Shown here: positions 41,811 to 50,268 of the stretch, one piece after another | Layout of the letters: each line of letters opens with the position of its first letter | Numbering within the stretch: position 1 is the first letter of the stretch | Source of the DNA: Paraburkholderia aromaticivorans | GTDB taxonomy: Bacteria; Pseudomonadota; Gammaproteobacteria; Burkholderiales; Burkholderiaceae | Direction of reading: 5' to 3' | Length of the DNA stretch: 64,000 nucleotides | Assembly: GCF_002278075.1 (NCBI RefSeq) | Contig: NZ_CP022989.1 | Location: forward strand, 1,922,001-1,986,000 | Program-made: the position numbers and the translations under genes | Notes under the pieces: generated by a model | Told to the model about the DNA's origin: nothing | Databases searched by the model: none | What the model saw: the letters and a program-made list of their open reading frames with translations, nothing else

Positions 41811-43182
41811 GGACCTGTCCGCATTTTCGTGGGCGAGGCGGTTAAAAACCCTCGTGCTCAACGGGCCTGCGTAAATCGTTCACCGAACAGAATAGCAAAC
41901 TGGTTCATCGCGGATTTCCAATCAAAGGTGCTCCGCACCGATTTCGCCAACATGTTGCGTAGCGCGAGCCAGAGCAGCTTGACGGCCGCCTCGTCGTTCG
42001 GGAAATGGCCTCGCGTCTTGATGATCTTGCGCAGTTGCATGTTCAAACTCTCAATGGCGTTGGTGGTGTACACCACCCGTCGAATGTCCGGGGGGAACAC
42101 GAAGAACGGTATGACGTGCTCCCAGGCACGCTGCCAGCATTGGACGATCATCGGGTATTTGGCGCCCCATGGCCCTTCGGCGAAGTCGCGTAACGCTTGC
42201 TCTGCGGCCTCTGCGCTGGCGGCAGCATAGATCGGTCTCAACGCTTGGGCGAGCGCTTTGCGGTCCTTGTAGTTGGCAAATTCCAGGCTATTGCGGATCA
42301 AATGCACGATGCAGGTCTGCACGGTGGCACGGGGGTAGACCGCAGCGATTGCCTCGGGCAAACCCTTCAGACCATCCACCACGGCGATCAGGATGTCCTG
42401 ACAGCCGCGCGTCTTGAGTTCGTTGAACACCTTGAGCCAGAACTTCGCGCCTTCGGTCTGCTCGATCCAGAGCCCCAGCACGTCGCGCTGGCCGTCGGCC
42501 TGGATGCCCAGCGCCAGGTACACGGCCTTATTGCTGACCATGCCGCCGTCGCGAATCTTGACCCGCAGCGCGTCGAAGAACACCACCGGATACATCGTCT
42601 CGAGCGGACGACTTTGCCAGGCGAAGGCTTCGGCCATGACTTCGTCGGTCACCGAACTGATGAAATCGGGCGAGACCTCGGTTCCGTAGCTCTCGGCTAG
42701 AAAAGCGCGGATCTCACGCACACTCATGCCACGCGCGTACATCGCGATGATGCGCTCGTCGAAGCCGGTAAAACGGCGCTCGTGCTTGGGAATGAGGATC
42801 GGCTCGAAGCTGCCGTCCCGGTCGCGTGGGATCTCGACCCGAACCGGGCCGCGGTCGGTCATGACGGTTTTGCCACTGGCGCCGTTGCGTTCGTTGACCT
42901 GACCGAGCGGCTTGACCTGGCCGGACGGGTAACCCAGATGCAGATTCATCTCGGCGCCCATCGCCCGTTCGATGATGGCCTTGTTGAATGCCAGCATCAG
43001 GTCTTGAACGTCGCCGGGCGACATAGGCCCTTTGACCAGTTGATCCATCAACTCATCTGGCAGTTCAGGCAGCGGCCCGCGGGCCGCTGCCTGAGACGCT
43101 GCTGTCCGTTTCTTTTTCATCGGCATATCCATGACCTTGATCCCTCATGATATGCCCCGCCCACGAAATCGCGGATAGGTCC
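41811..43182 (-). mobile_element. complete IS256-family insertion sequence, 1372 bp
   Basis: The ends are imperfect 29-bp inverted repeats, left 41811-41839 and right 43154-43182, both beginning GGACCT and matching at 25 of 29 positions. Direct repeats TTGCTGCC at 41803-41810 and 43183-43190 are the 8-bp target duplication expected for the family. One intact transposase fills the element. The element is therefore complete and the insertion recent enough to leave the duplication unchanged. Confidence 0.96.
41858..43132 (-). CDS. IS256-family transposase (Transposase_mut)
   Basis: A 424-residue, full-length, uninterrupted DDE transposase. Family phrases are HLGYPSGQ, RNGASGKTV, PRDRDGSFEPILIPKHERRF, the signature around DVLGLWIEQTEGAKFWLKVFNELKTRGCQDILIAVVDGLKG and VYTTNAIESLNMQLRKIIKTRGHFPND. 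Starts at 43132, 43126 and 43120 are all possible. It is flanked by the element's inverted repeats, so it is probably able to move. Confidence 0.97.
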   Translation of the reverse strand: MDMPMKKKRTAASQAAARGPLPELPDELMDQLVKGPMSPGDVQDLMLAFNKAIIERAMGAEMNLHLGYPSGQVKPLGQVNERNGASGKTVMTDRGPVRVEIPRDRDGSFEPILIPKHERRFTGFDERIIAMYARGMSVREIRAFLAESYGTEVSPDFISSVTDEVMAEAFAWQSRPLETMYPVVFFDALRVKIRDGGMVSNKAVYLALGIQADGQRDVLGLWIEQTEGAKFWLKVFNELKTRGCQDILIAVVDGLKGLPEAIAAVYPRATVQTCIVHLIRNSLEFANYKDRKALAQALRPIYAAASAEAAEQALRDFAEGPWGAKYPMIVQCWQRAWEHVIPFFVFPPDIRRVVYTTNAIESLNMQLRKIIKTRGHFPNDEAAVKLLWLALRNMLAKSVRSTFDWKSAMNQFAILFGERFTQAR

Positions 43183-43206
43183 TTGCTGCCTGTGCGGGCG
43201 CCGCAC

Positions 43207-43557
43207 GCCGAAGCCTCATCCCGGCGTCTCATCCCGAAGCATCAACCGGAAGCATGGCCCCGAAGCGTCAACCGGAAGCATGTCCCCGAAGCGTCAACCC
43301 GAAGCGTCAACCCGAAGCGTCAACCCGAAACGTCACCGCGAAGCGTCATCCCGAAACGTCATCCCGAAACGTCATCCCGAAACGTCACCGCGAAGCGTCA
43401 CCCCGAAGCGTCACCCCGAAGCGTCAACCCGAAGCGTCAACCCGAAGCGTCAACCCGAAGCGTCAACCCGAAGCGTCAACCCGAAGCGTCAACCCGAAAC
43501 GTCACCGCGAAGCGTCATCCCGAAACGTCACCCCGAAACGTCACCGCGAAGCCCATC
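43207..43557. repeat. 27-unit array of a 13-bp repeat
   Basis: The consensus unit is CCCGAAGCGTCAA, with variants at positions 2, 7, 9, 12 and 13; the first six units and the last are decayed. A block of CCCGAAACGTCAC, CGCGAAGCGTCAT and CCCGAAACGTCA recurs, showing duplication of several units at once. It lies 17 bp from the IS target duplication and ends eight bases before the MocR gene stop codon. All three forward frames are open through it. Confidence 0.95.
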
Positions 43558-43565
43558 CCGCCACC

Positions 43566-44984
43566 TCACCCCGACGCCGGCAACACCGCCGCAGCGCGAA
43601 AGAACGTCTGCGCGCGTGGGTCGTTGCCGAACGCGATATGAATCCGGGTCCACGGACTCACCTCCATATTCGGCCGGAAATAGTTGCCCGGCACCACGGT
43701 CACGCCCAGCGGCGCACCGCACTCCACCAGCCGTTCAGCATTGGCGACGTGCGGCACGCGAGCCCACACGAATTTCCCGCCCACGGGTTTATCGAAAATC
43801 TCCCAGCCGGTGTCCTCGAGCGTTTGAATCGTCGAGCCGAGCGCGTCGCGCATACGCCGCCGCAGACGCTCCAGATACTTGCGATATGCACCGCGCTCGA
43901 GCATCGACACGGCAACTGCTTCTGCAAAACGCGAGCCGCCGATGCTCGTCAGCATCTTGATATCGACCAGATCCTTGATGATCGCGTGGCTCGCCACCAC
44001 ACAGCCGATGCGCAGCGACGACGACAGCGTCTTCGACAAGCCGCCCAGGTAGATCACGTGTTCGAGCTGATCGAGCGTGGCCAGGCGGTCGGTGAGGTCA
44101 GTCTGAAAATCGGCGTAGATATCGTCTTCGACGATCGAGAAACCGTGCTCGCGCGCTAGTTGCAGCAGCCGGAAGGCCACCGGCGGCGCCACCGTGGTGC
44201 CGGTCGGATTGTGGAACACGGTGTTGACGAACAGTAGCTTCGGCCGGTGCGACTTCAACTGCTCCTGCATCACGTCCAGATCGGGACCGTTGCGCGTGCG
44301 CGGGATGCCGATCAGTGTCACGCCATGCAGCTTCAGCAGTCCGTAAAGGTTGTAGTAGCCGGGGTCTTCGACGAAGATCGTGTCGCCCGCCTTGAGCATG
44401 TAGCGCATCAACAGATCGAATGCCTGACTGGCGCCGTTGGTGATGAGGATCTGCGACGCATCCGCCTGAATCCCCAACTGGCCGATGCGGCTTTGCAGGT
44501 GTTCGCGCAAAGTCAGGTTGCCGAGCGGGGTGGCGTAATCGACCATGCTGGCCGGGTCGGCACGCGATACATGGCGGATCGCCTGCGCGATGCCGTCCAT
44601 GTCGCGCCACGCTTCGGGAATGAAGCCGCTGCCCAGCTTGAGCGTTTCGCCAGGGTGGTTGAACTGCTGCAGAAGGTGGTCCGATTCATCTTCGGCGCGG
44701 CGCGGGTCCGACGTGCCCTGGCAATGCGTGCCCGCCGGCTGCCGGTCGGAGACGTAAAAGCCCGAGCCGTGGCGCGAATCGATATAACCGAGCGACACCA
44801 GCCGGTCGTAAGCCTCGATGACCGGAAAGCGGCTCACCTCGTATTCGGTGGCGAACTGGCGGATCGACGGCAGCTTCGAGCCGGGGTGGGCGGTGCGCGA
44901 CCGGATCCACGCCGTGACGCCCGCGACGATCTGCTCGGTCAACGGCACACCGTTGTTCCGATCGAGCTGGATTTCGAGTTTCAT
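43566..44984 (-). CDS. MocR-type GntR/aminotransferase transcriptional regulator
   Basis: A 472-residue PLP-dependent regulator. The N-terminal GntR winged helix (about 1-75: SKLPSIRQFATEYEVSRFPVIEAYDRLVSLGYI) is followed by a class I aminotransferase fold (about 110-470) with HNPTG and the PLP lysine in GGLSKTLSSSLR. ATG 44984 follows AAGGA. It is divergent from a DUF2917 gene, with a perfect 35-bp palindromic element between, which is the likely operator. Its 3' end abuts the 13-bp repeat array. Confidence 0.9.
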   Translation of the reverse strand: MKLEIQLDRNNGVPLTEQIVAGVTAWIRSRTAHPGSKLPSIRQFATEYEVSRFPVIEAYDRLVSLGYIDSRHGSGFYVSDRQPAGTHCQGTSDPRRAEDESDHLLQQFNHPGETLKLGSGFIPEAWRDMDGIAQAIRHVSRADPASMVDYATPLGNLTLREHLQSRIGQLGIQADASQILITNGASQAFDLLMRYMLKAGDTIFVEDPGYYNLYGLLKLHGVTLIGIPRTRNGPDLDVMQEQLKSHRPKLLFVNTVFHNPTGTTVAPPVAFRLLQLAREHGFSIVEDDIYADFQTDLTDRLATLDQLEHVIYLGGLSKTLSSSLRIGCVVASHAIIKDLVDIKMLTSIGGSRFAEAVAVSMLERGAYRKYLERLRRRMRDALGSTIQTLEDTGWEIFDKPVGGKFVWARVPHVANAERLVECGAPLGVTVVPGNYFRPNMEVSPWTRIHIAFGNDPRAQTFFRAAAVLPASG

Positions 44985-45079
44985 ACGGATTTTTCCTTCA
45001 CCGGATGACGCGTCGGATGCGCACGGACTCTGCACTCGCGAACGACACTAGGTTCACGCCAACTGTCCGGTTTTTCAAC

Positions 45080-45114
45080 TGCACAGTTCCGATCGAAGTG
45101 TTCGGAACTGTGCA
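45080..45114. promoter_or_regulatory. palindromic operator between MocR and DUF2917 genes
   Basis: Perfect 13-base arms TGCACAGTTCCGA / TCGGAACTGTGCA separated by nine bases. It is placed 96 bp before the MocR gene start and 66 bp before the DUF2917 start. A further half-site-like AACTGTCCGG lies at 45061-45070. It has no T tract, so it is not a terminator. Confidence 0.75.
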
Positions 45115-45179
45115 TGGGTATCCGATCATCGCACGTCAATAATCGATACAACAGCGAAGTTCTTTGAAGGAGAAAAGCG

Positions 45180-45485
45180 ATGCGTGAAGTGCGGATTTTC
45201 GAATTGGAACATGGCGAGCCCGCGGCGGCCTGGCGTGTCGCGCGTCCGTCGATCTTCAAGGTGATCTCGGGCGAGATCTGGCTGACTGTCGAAGGCCACA
45301 GCGAGGATCACTGGCTCGCTGCCGGCGAGTCGATCGAGTTGCCGCGCCGGGCCGCGGCCTGGATCAGCGCGGGGGCGGCCGGCGCACGCTTTGCGCTGGC
45401 AAGCGGTTCCGGGCGCCCCACCACCCGGCCGACGCTGGGCTTGCCGGCGCTGAGCTGGTTGCCGCGCTGGCTGGGCGCAGCCTGA
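45180..45485 (+). CDS. DUF2917 domain protein
   Basis: A 101-residue protein of cupin-like composition: MREVRIFELEHGEPAAAWRV, then FKVISGEIWLTVEGHSEDHWLAAGESIELPRRAAAWISAG, the pattern of DUF2917 as I know it. It has no signal peptide and its function is unknown. AAGGAGAAAAGCG gives a good ribosome site. It is the sole gene on the right side of the MocR operator and so its likely target. Confidence 0.8.
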   Translation: MREVRIFELEHGEPAAAWRVARPSIFKVISGEIWLTVEGHSEDHWLAAGESIELPRRAAAWISAGAAGARFALASGSGRPTTRPTLGLPALSWLPRWLGAA

Positions 45486-45521
45486 CGCTTCGCCGGCTGA
45501 GAGCGTCAAGGCAGCCGGGCC

Positions 45522-46763
45522 TCAATTCAGCCCGGCAGCTTCGTATTCTCCGATATAGCGCGCCCGCGGCCGGATCAACCGGCCATCGCGCGTCTGTTCC
45601 ATGGCGTGGGCAATCCAGCCGGTCGTCCGGCCGACCGCGAACAGCGTGAACGCGGCTCCAGCGGGCAGCGCCAGCACCCTTTCGATGGCGGCGAGCGCGA
45701 AGTCCACTGTCGGTTCCGCTCCGGTCGTGTCGCGCACGGTGTGCGCCAGTCTCAACACGTCAGCCAACGGTGAGCGCGCCGGCGCGCAGTCGGCAAGCAT
45801 GCCGAGCAGCAGCCGCGCGCGAGGGTCGCCCTCCGGATAAAGCGGATGACCGAACCCCGACAGGATCGGCCCTTGTCCGCCGTGGTCGTGGCGTGCGAGG
45901 CGGTTCGCCAGATAGCGGTCGAGATCGGGCGCGCGCGACGCCTCTTCGAGCAGCGCGGCGATCCGCACTGTCTCGCCGCCATGACGCGGGCCCGACAGGG
46001 CGGCGAGACCTCCGGCCACCGCGCCGAACAGGTGCGCCCCCGTCGACGTGATACAGCGCACCGTGAAGGTCGACGCGTTCAACTCATGATCCGCGCAAGC
46101 CACCAGCGCCGCGCGCAGCAGGTTGGCTTGCGGCCGGTTACGCACATGCCACGTCAAAGCCAGTTGCCGATGCAGCGGCTCGTTCGACGGCGCCGCGGAG
46201 ATCATCGCGGCGGCCAGCAAACGCATGACGGCGCAGGCCGTATCGAGTTGCGCATCGCGGCCGAGCGCCCACACGCGCGGCATTTGGGCCGCCGCGGCCG
46301 GCAGCAGCACGAGCGCGCGATCGAGCGGCGTGCTGTCGCTCCACAGCTTGAGCCATGCGGCCCACTGAGCGGTGGCGAACGGCACGGCCGGCGCATTGGC
46401 GATCCGCCTCGCGCTGCATTCCCACAGCAACGCGGCGACGTCCTCGAGCGATGCGCTTTGCGCGAGCTCCATGGCGTCGTGCCCGCGATACAGCAAACGG
46501 CCCTCGGCGACCAGCGTGATCGACGATTCGAGCACCGGCACCCCCCAGTCCAGCACCTTCTGCGCGACCTTGCCCGCGCGCTTGCCGTCTTCCTTGCGGC
46601 GAGCGAGGCGGCGTACTTCGCCGGCGTCGTAGAGACGATGCTTGCCTTGCGCATCCGGCGACGAGCTGAGCATGCCGCGGCTCACGTAGGCGTAGAGCGT
46701 CGGCAAGCTGATGCCGAGCGCGGCGGCGGCTTCAGCCGCGGTCAGGGAGTTCGAGGTCGGCAT
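45522..46763 (-). CDS. citrate synthase family protein with N-terminal HTH
   Basis: A 413-residue fusion. Residues 5-60 form a MerR/excisionase-like helix-turn-helix (LTAAEAAAALGISLPTLYAYVSRGML...RLYDAGEVRRLARRK). Residues 70-413 form a citrate synthase domain with the key residues of the family (CADHELNASTF, GPRHGG, GFGHPLYPEGDPRA). It is therefore both a possible condensing enzyme for an acyl-CoA with oxaloacetate and a possible DNA-binding sensor. It is divergent from a CoA-transferase gene across a palindrome-rich 127-bp gap. No Shine-Dalgarno sequence was seen. Confidence 0.85.
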   Translation of the reverse strand: MPTSNSLTAAEAAAALGISLPTLYAYVSRGMLSSSPDAQGKHRLYDAGEVRRLARRKEDGKRAGKVAQKVLDWGVPVLESSITLVAEGRLLYRGHDAMELAQSASLEDVAALLWECSARRIANAPAVPFATAQWAAWLKLWSDSTPLDRALVLLPAAAAQMPRVWALGRDAQLDTACAVMRLLAAAMISAAPSNEPLHRQLALTWHVRNRPQANLLRAALVACADHELNASTFTVRCITSTGAHLFGAVAGGLAALSGPRHGGETVRIAALLEEASRAPDLDRYLANRLARHDHGGQGPILSGFGHPLYPEGDPRARLLLGMLADCAPARSPLADVLRLAHTVRDTTGAEPTVDFALAAIERVLALPAGAAFTLFAVGRTTGWIAHAMEQTRDGRLIRPRARYIGEYEAAGLN

Positions 46764-46785
46764 GGAAAAGCGTGGAAACCGAAGA

Positions 46786-46822
46786 AATCAATATATATTG
46801 ATTATCATAATCAAGATTGATT
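46786..46822. promoter_or_regulatory. nested AATCAA/TTGATT palindromes
   Basis: Four half-sites alternate: AATCAA (46786), TTGATT (46798), AATCAA (46809) and TTGATT (46817). They form three perfect palindromes of 18, 17 and 14 bp that share arms. This AT-only island lies in GC-rich DNA between divergent starts and is a likely operator, plausibly for the HTH of the adjacent citrate synthase fusion. Confidence 0.7.
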
Positions 46823-46890
46823 GCAACGTGGCGGACTTCTAGACTCGGTTCACTCGCGACTCACTTCCCTTCGCTTCGTGATGAAACGCC

Positions 46891-48282
46891 ATGACGCCTG
46901 ACCTTGCTCTCAAACATGTCTGGACTCTCGCCGGCTGCGACCCGAGCGCGCTGAGATCTGTCACGCTGAACGGTGCCGAACCCGGCTTGCCATCGGTGTA
47001 CCGGGTCGGCAGCCTGGCCTCGGCGAGCATCGCCGCGACCGGGCTTGCGGCCGCCGAATACCACCGCATGCGCACGGGGCGCCGGCAACACGTGACGGTG
47101 GAGATGCGGCGCGCGCTGGCATCGTTTCGCAGCGAACGCTATTTGCGCATCGACGGCGGCCCGCCGCCCGCCTTGCGCGATCCGGTGACGGGTTTCTACG
47201 AGACGCGCGACGGCCGCTGGATTCAACTGCACACGAACTTCCCGCATCACTTGCAGGGTGTCTTGAGCGTGCTCGGCTGTGCGAACGATCGCGAAGCGGT
47301 GGCCTCCGCGATTCGCGGCTGGGACGGCGCGACGCTCGACCAGACGCTGGCTGACGCAGGCCTCTGCGCCGCATTGATTCGCACGCCCGATGAGTGGGCG
47401 GCGCTCGATCAGGCGAAAGCGCTTGCGGGCTTGCCGCTCTTCGAGATCGAGCGCATTGGCGACGCGCCGGTCGAGCCGCCGCGTCGGCGTCGCGCGGAGC
47501 GGCCTTTGGCGGGGGTGCGCGTGCTGGATCTGTCGCGCATCATTGCCGGGCCTGTCGCCGGGCGCGCGCTCGCGCAGCATGGCGCGGACGTGTTGATGAT
47601 CAACGGACCGCATCTGCCGAATATTGCGCCGCTGGTGATCGACAACGGGCGCGGCAAGCGTTCGGCGCTCGCCGATCTGCGCGAGACGGCAGGGCGCGAG
47701 GTGTTGCGCGGCCTCGCCGGCGCAGCCGATGTATTTCTGCAGGCATATCGTCCGGGGGCGCTCGCCGCGCGCGGTTTCGGTCCCGAGGAACTGGCGCGCG
47801 AGCGGCCGGGGATCGTCTACGTGTCGGTGTCGGCTTACGGTCACGAGGGGCCTTGGGCTCAGCGGCGCGGGTTCGACAGCCTGGTGCAGTCGGCGAGCGG
47901 AATCGCGTTCGCCGAACGGCAGGCGGCTGGGTGGAACGAGCCCAAGCACCTGCCGTGTCAGGCGCTGGATCATGCGACCGGCTATCTGGCGGCCTTCGCT
48001 GCGATGGCCGCGCTGGCACGGCGTGCTACCGAAGGCGGAAGCTGGCACGTGCGCGTCTCGCTTGCGCAAACGGGCCGGTGGCTGCAGTCGTTCGGGCAGA
48101 TTCCCGAGGGCTGGAAAGCACCCGACGTCACGCTCGAGGAGGTGCGCGATTGCCTCGCGACCGTGGAGTCGGAGTTTGGGCGCGTACTAGCCGTGCAACC
48201 GGCCGAGGTGCTAGACGAGACGCCCGCGTATTTCGCGCTGCCGCCGAGCCGGGTGGGCGCGCACGCGGCAAGATGGGAGTGA
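46891..48282 (+). CDS. family III (CaiB/BaiF) CoA-transferase, rearranged domains
   Basis: A 463-residue CoA-transferase. Residues 211-245 hold the usual N-terminal family III start (GVRVLDLSRIIAGPVAGRALAQHGADVLMI), and the catalytic Asp is in RGFDSLVQSASG (about 330). Residues 30-200, which precede it, look like the middle and C-terminal parts of such enzymes (MRTGRRQHVTVEMRRALASF, DGRWIQLHTNFPHH), so the order appears permuted or partly duplicated. The substrate is unknown. It is divergent from the citrate synthase fusion; the two probably act on one acyl-CoA. Confidence 0.82.
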   Translation: MTPDLALKHVWTLAGCDPSALRSVTLNGAEPGLPSVYRVGSLASASIAATGLAAAEYHRMRTGRRQHVTVEMRRALASFRSERYLRIDGGPPPALRDPVTGFYETRDGRWIQLHTNFPHHLQGVLSVLGCANDREAVASAIRGWDGATLDQTLADAGLCAALIRTPDEWAALDQAKALAGLPLFEIERIGDAPVEPPRRRRAERPLAGVRVLDLSRIIAGPVAGRALAQHGADVLMINGPHLPNIAPLVIDNGRGKRSALADLRETAGREVLRGLAGAADVFLQAYRPGALAARGFGPEELARERPGIVYVSVSAYGHEGPWAQRRGFDSLVQSASGIAFAERQAAGWNEPKHLPCQALDHATGYLAAFAAMAALARRATEGGSWHVRVSLAQTGRWLQSFGQIPEGWKAPDVTLEEVRDCLATVESEFGRVLAVQPAEVLDETPAYFALPPSRVGAHAARWE

Positions 48283-48369
48283 GGGTTCAGGCGCTTCAGG
48301 GGGGGTTGCCGGGAGCCCGCCGGCAAACACCGCGCACATGACTGATCCAAGGCGCAAAGACTCGACCCG

Positions 48370-49125
48370 CTACTTTCTCAATTCCGCCACGAAGTCGTAG
48401 TAATCGTTGCGGCAGTAGGTGTCGGTCAATTCGATGGCCCGCTGATCGGCGGTGTAGCCCACGCGGGTGATCAACAGCAGCGCCTCGTTCGGGGCGATGC
48501 TCATCTGCTGCGCGATTTCCTCGCTCGCATTCACGGCCCGAAAATGCTGAAGCGCGCGGACAATCGTCAGTCCGCGATTCTCCAGGTACGTGTACAGCGA
48601 ATCGCCGATTGCTTGAGGATCGGGAATCACCGCGGCCGGGAAGGTGGAATTCTCGACCGCCATCACGATGCCGTCGGCCAGCCGCAAGCGCCGCAAGCGT
48701 GTTACCGCGGCGGCCGGCGACAGGCCGAGCTGAATCACCTCGTCGCGGTTTGCCGGCAGGATTTCGCGCGAGAGCCACTTCGAACTCGGCGTAAAGCCCC
48801 GCCGCCGCAGCATTTCACTGAAGCTCGACAGACGCGACAACGGATCCTCATAGCGCGGCGTGATGAAACTGCCGGCGCCCTGCGTGCGCCGAATCAGACC
48901 TTGCTCGACCAGCAAGGCAATCGCCTTGCGTGAAGTAATCCGCGATACGCCCAGCGCTTCCGAGAGCACGCGCTCGGAGGGCAGTGCCTCGCCGGCGTTC
49001 CAGCGGTTCTCGTGGATAGCGGCGCCGAGCTTGCGGGCAAGTTGCAGGTACAGCGGCGTGTCGTTTTCCGGGTCCGGGCGCAGGTCGCGCCAGCGGTCTT
49101 CCGAGGCAGAGGTCATGGAGCTCAC
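48370..49125 (-). CDS. GntR-family regulator with UTRA domain (HutC/NagR type)
   Basis: A 251-residue regulator. The GntR winged helix is at about 20-90 (PLYLQLARKLGAAIHENRWNAGEALPSERVLSEALGVSRITSRKAIALLVEQGLI) and the UTRA ligand domain at 105-245 (LSRLSSFSEMLRRRGFTPSS...). It is of the NagR/YvoA or HutC kind, usually repressing sugar or amino-acid catabolism. No such operon is adjacent; its neighbours are a convergent CoA-transferase gene and a divergent aldo/keto reductase gene, with about 180 bp between starts. Confidence 0.88.
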   Translation of the reverse strand: MSSMTSASEDRWRDLRPDPENDTPLYLQLARKLGAAIHENRWNAGEALPSERVLSEALGVSRITSRKAIALLVEQGLIRRTQGAGSFITPRYEDPLSRLSSFSEMLRRRGFTPSSKWLSREILPANRDEVIQLGLSPAAAVTRLRRLRLADGIVMAVENSTFPAAVIPDPQAIGDSLYTYLENRGLTIVRALQHFRAVNASEEIAQQMSIAPNEALLLITRVGYTADQRAIELTDTYCRNDYYDFVAELRK

Positions 49126-49306
49126 GCAAGAAGGGCAAGCGGCAATTCTATGACATCGGCGCGTTGTGTTATAGCGGGCTTTTGCCTGGGGGGCGATCGA
49201 ATGCCCGTCGAACGGCTAAACTCGTCGCTATGTTTTTCGTGGCATGTGCCGCGCATTCGCATGCGCCGCGGCATGGCCGACCATTGAGCCACTTCGAGGA
49301 GTCAGC

Positions 49307-50152
49307 ATGACGAGCGACATCGCAAGCGTGAGCCTGCCCGACGGCGAACGCATTCCGAAACTGGGGCAGGGCACGTGGGAGATGGGTGAAATGCCGGCGC
49401 GGCGGGCCGCTGAAATCGACGCGCTGCGTTGTGGCATCGAACTCGGCATGACGTTGATCGACACGGCGGAAATGTACGGCGACGGCGCGACCGAATCGTT
49501 GCTGGGCGTCGCGCTGGCCGGCCTGCGCGACAAGGTGTTTCTGGTCAGCAAGGTGTATCCGCATAACGCCAGCCGGCGCGGCGTGATCGCGGCCTGCGAG
49601 CAGAGCCTCAAGCGTCTGAAGACGGATCAGCTCGATCTGTATCTGCTGCATTGGCGCGGCTCGGTGCCGCTCGCGGAAACGGTCGAGGGCTTCGAGGCGT
49701 TGCGGCGGGCGGGCAAGATTCGCCACTGGGGCGTCAGCAACTTCGACACCGAGGACATGGAAGAACTCGCCGCTACGCCAGGCGGCGATGCTTGCGCGAC
49801 CAATCAGATTCTCTACAACGTGGCGCGCCGCGGGGCGGAATTCGATCTGCTGCCGTGGCTCGCCGCGCGCAAGATGCCGCTCATGGCGTACAGCCCGGTC
49901 GATCACGCACGCTTGCCGAAACGCTCGCCGCTCGACGATATCGCCGGCGCGCGCGGCGTCTCGGTGTTCCAGGTGGCGCTCGCATGGGTGTTGCTCAAGC
50001 CCGGTGTGTTCGCGATTCCGAAAGCGGGCCGCGTCGAGCACGTGCGCGACAACCATCGCGCGTCGCAACTGCAACTCGGCGCGGATGAGCTGGCCGCTAT
50101 CGACGCTTACTTCAAGCCGCCGCGCGGCAAGCGTCCGCTCGAAATGCTGTGA
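49307..50152 (+). CDS. aldo/keto reductase
   Basis: NADPH-dependent oxidoreductase of the AKR TIM-barrel family, 281 residues. The catalytic tetrad is visible: Asp and Tyr in LIDTAEMYGDG, Lys in VSKVYP and His in LLHWRG. GVSNFD and the C-terminal IPKAGRVEHVRDN bind cofactor. ATG 49307 follows GAGGAG at six bases; the ORF's earlier start at 49244 is not conserved. It is possibly controlled by the divergent GntR regulator. The substrate is unknown. Confidence 0.9.
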   Translation: MTSDIASVSLPDGERIPKLGQGTWEMGEMPARRAAEIDALRCGIELGMTLIDTAEMYGDGATESLLGVALAGLRDKVFLVSKVYPHNASRRGVIAACEQSLKRLKTDQLDLYLLHWRGSVPLAETVEGFEALRRAGKIRHWGVSNFDTEDMEELAATPGGDACATNQILYNVARRGAEFDLLPWLAARKMPLMAYSPVDHARLPKRSPLDDIAGARGVSVFQVALAWVLLKPGVFAIPKAGRVEHVRDNHRASQLQLGADELAAIDAYFKPPRGKRPLEML

Positions 50153-50268
50153 GTCAGGCGGCGCGAAAAGGTGACGCGCTAAGGCGCCGCACGGTTGGCG
50201 CGCAACGGCCGCTGCGGGCGTTTCACTCGTTTCGCCAGCAGGCAACGGCCGCGCGGCGCGCGCACAGA

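Noticed and set aside
43207..43557. CRISPR-like appearance of the 13-bp array
   Set aside because: The units are directly adjacent with no unique spacers, too short, and no cas gene is nearby.
43147..44159. Plus-strand ORFs through the 13-bp array
   Set aside because: They are open only because the repeat has no stop in any forward frame; they start inside the IS end or the array and run antisense into the MocR gene.
45080..45114. Reading the MocR-region palindrome as a terminator
   Set aside because: It has no T tract on either strand and lies between divergent starts, not after a gene.
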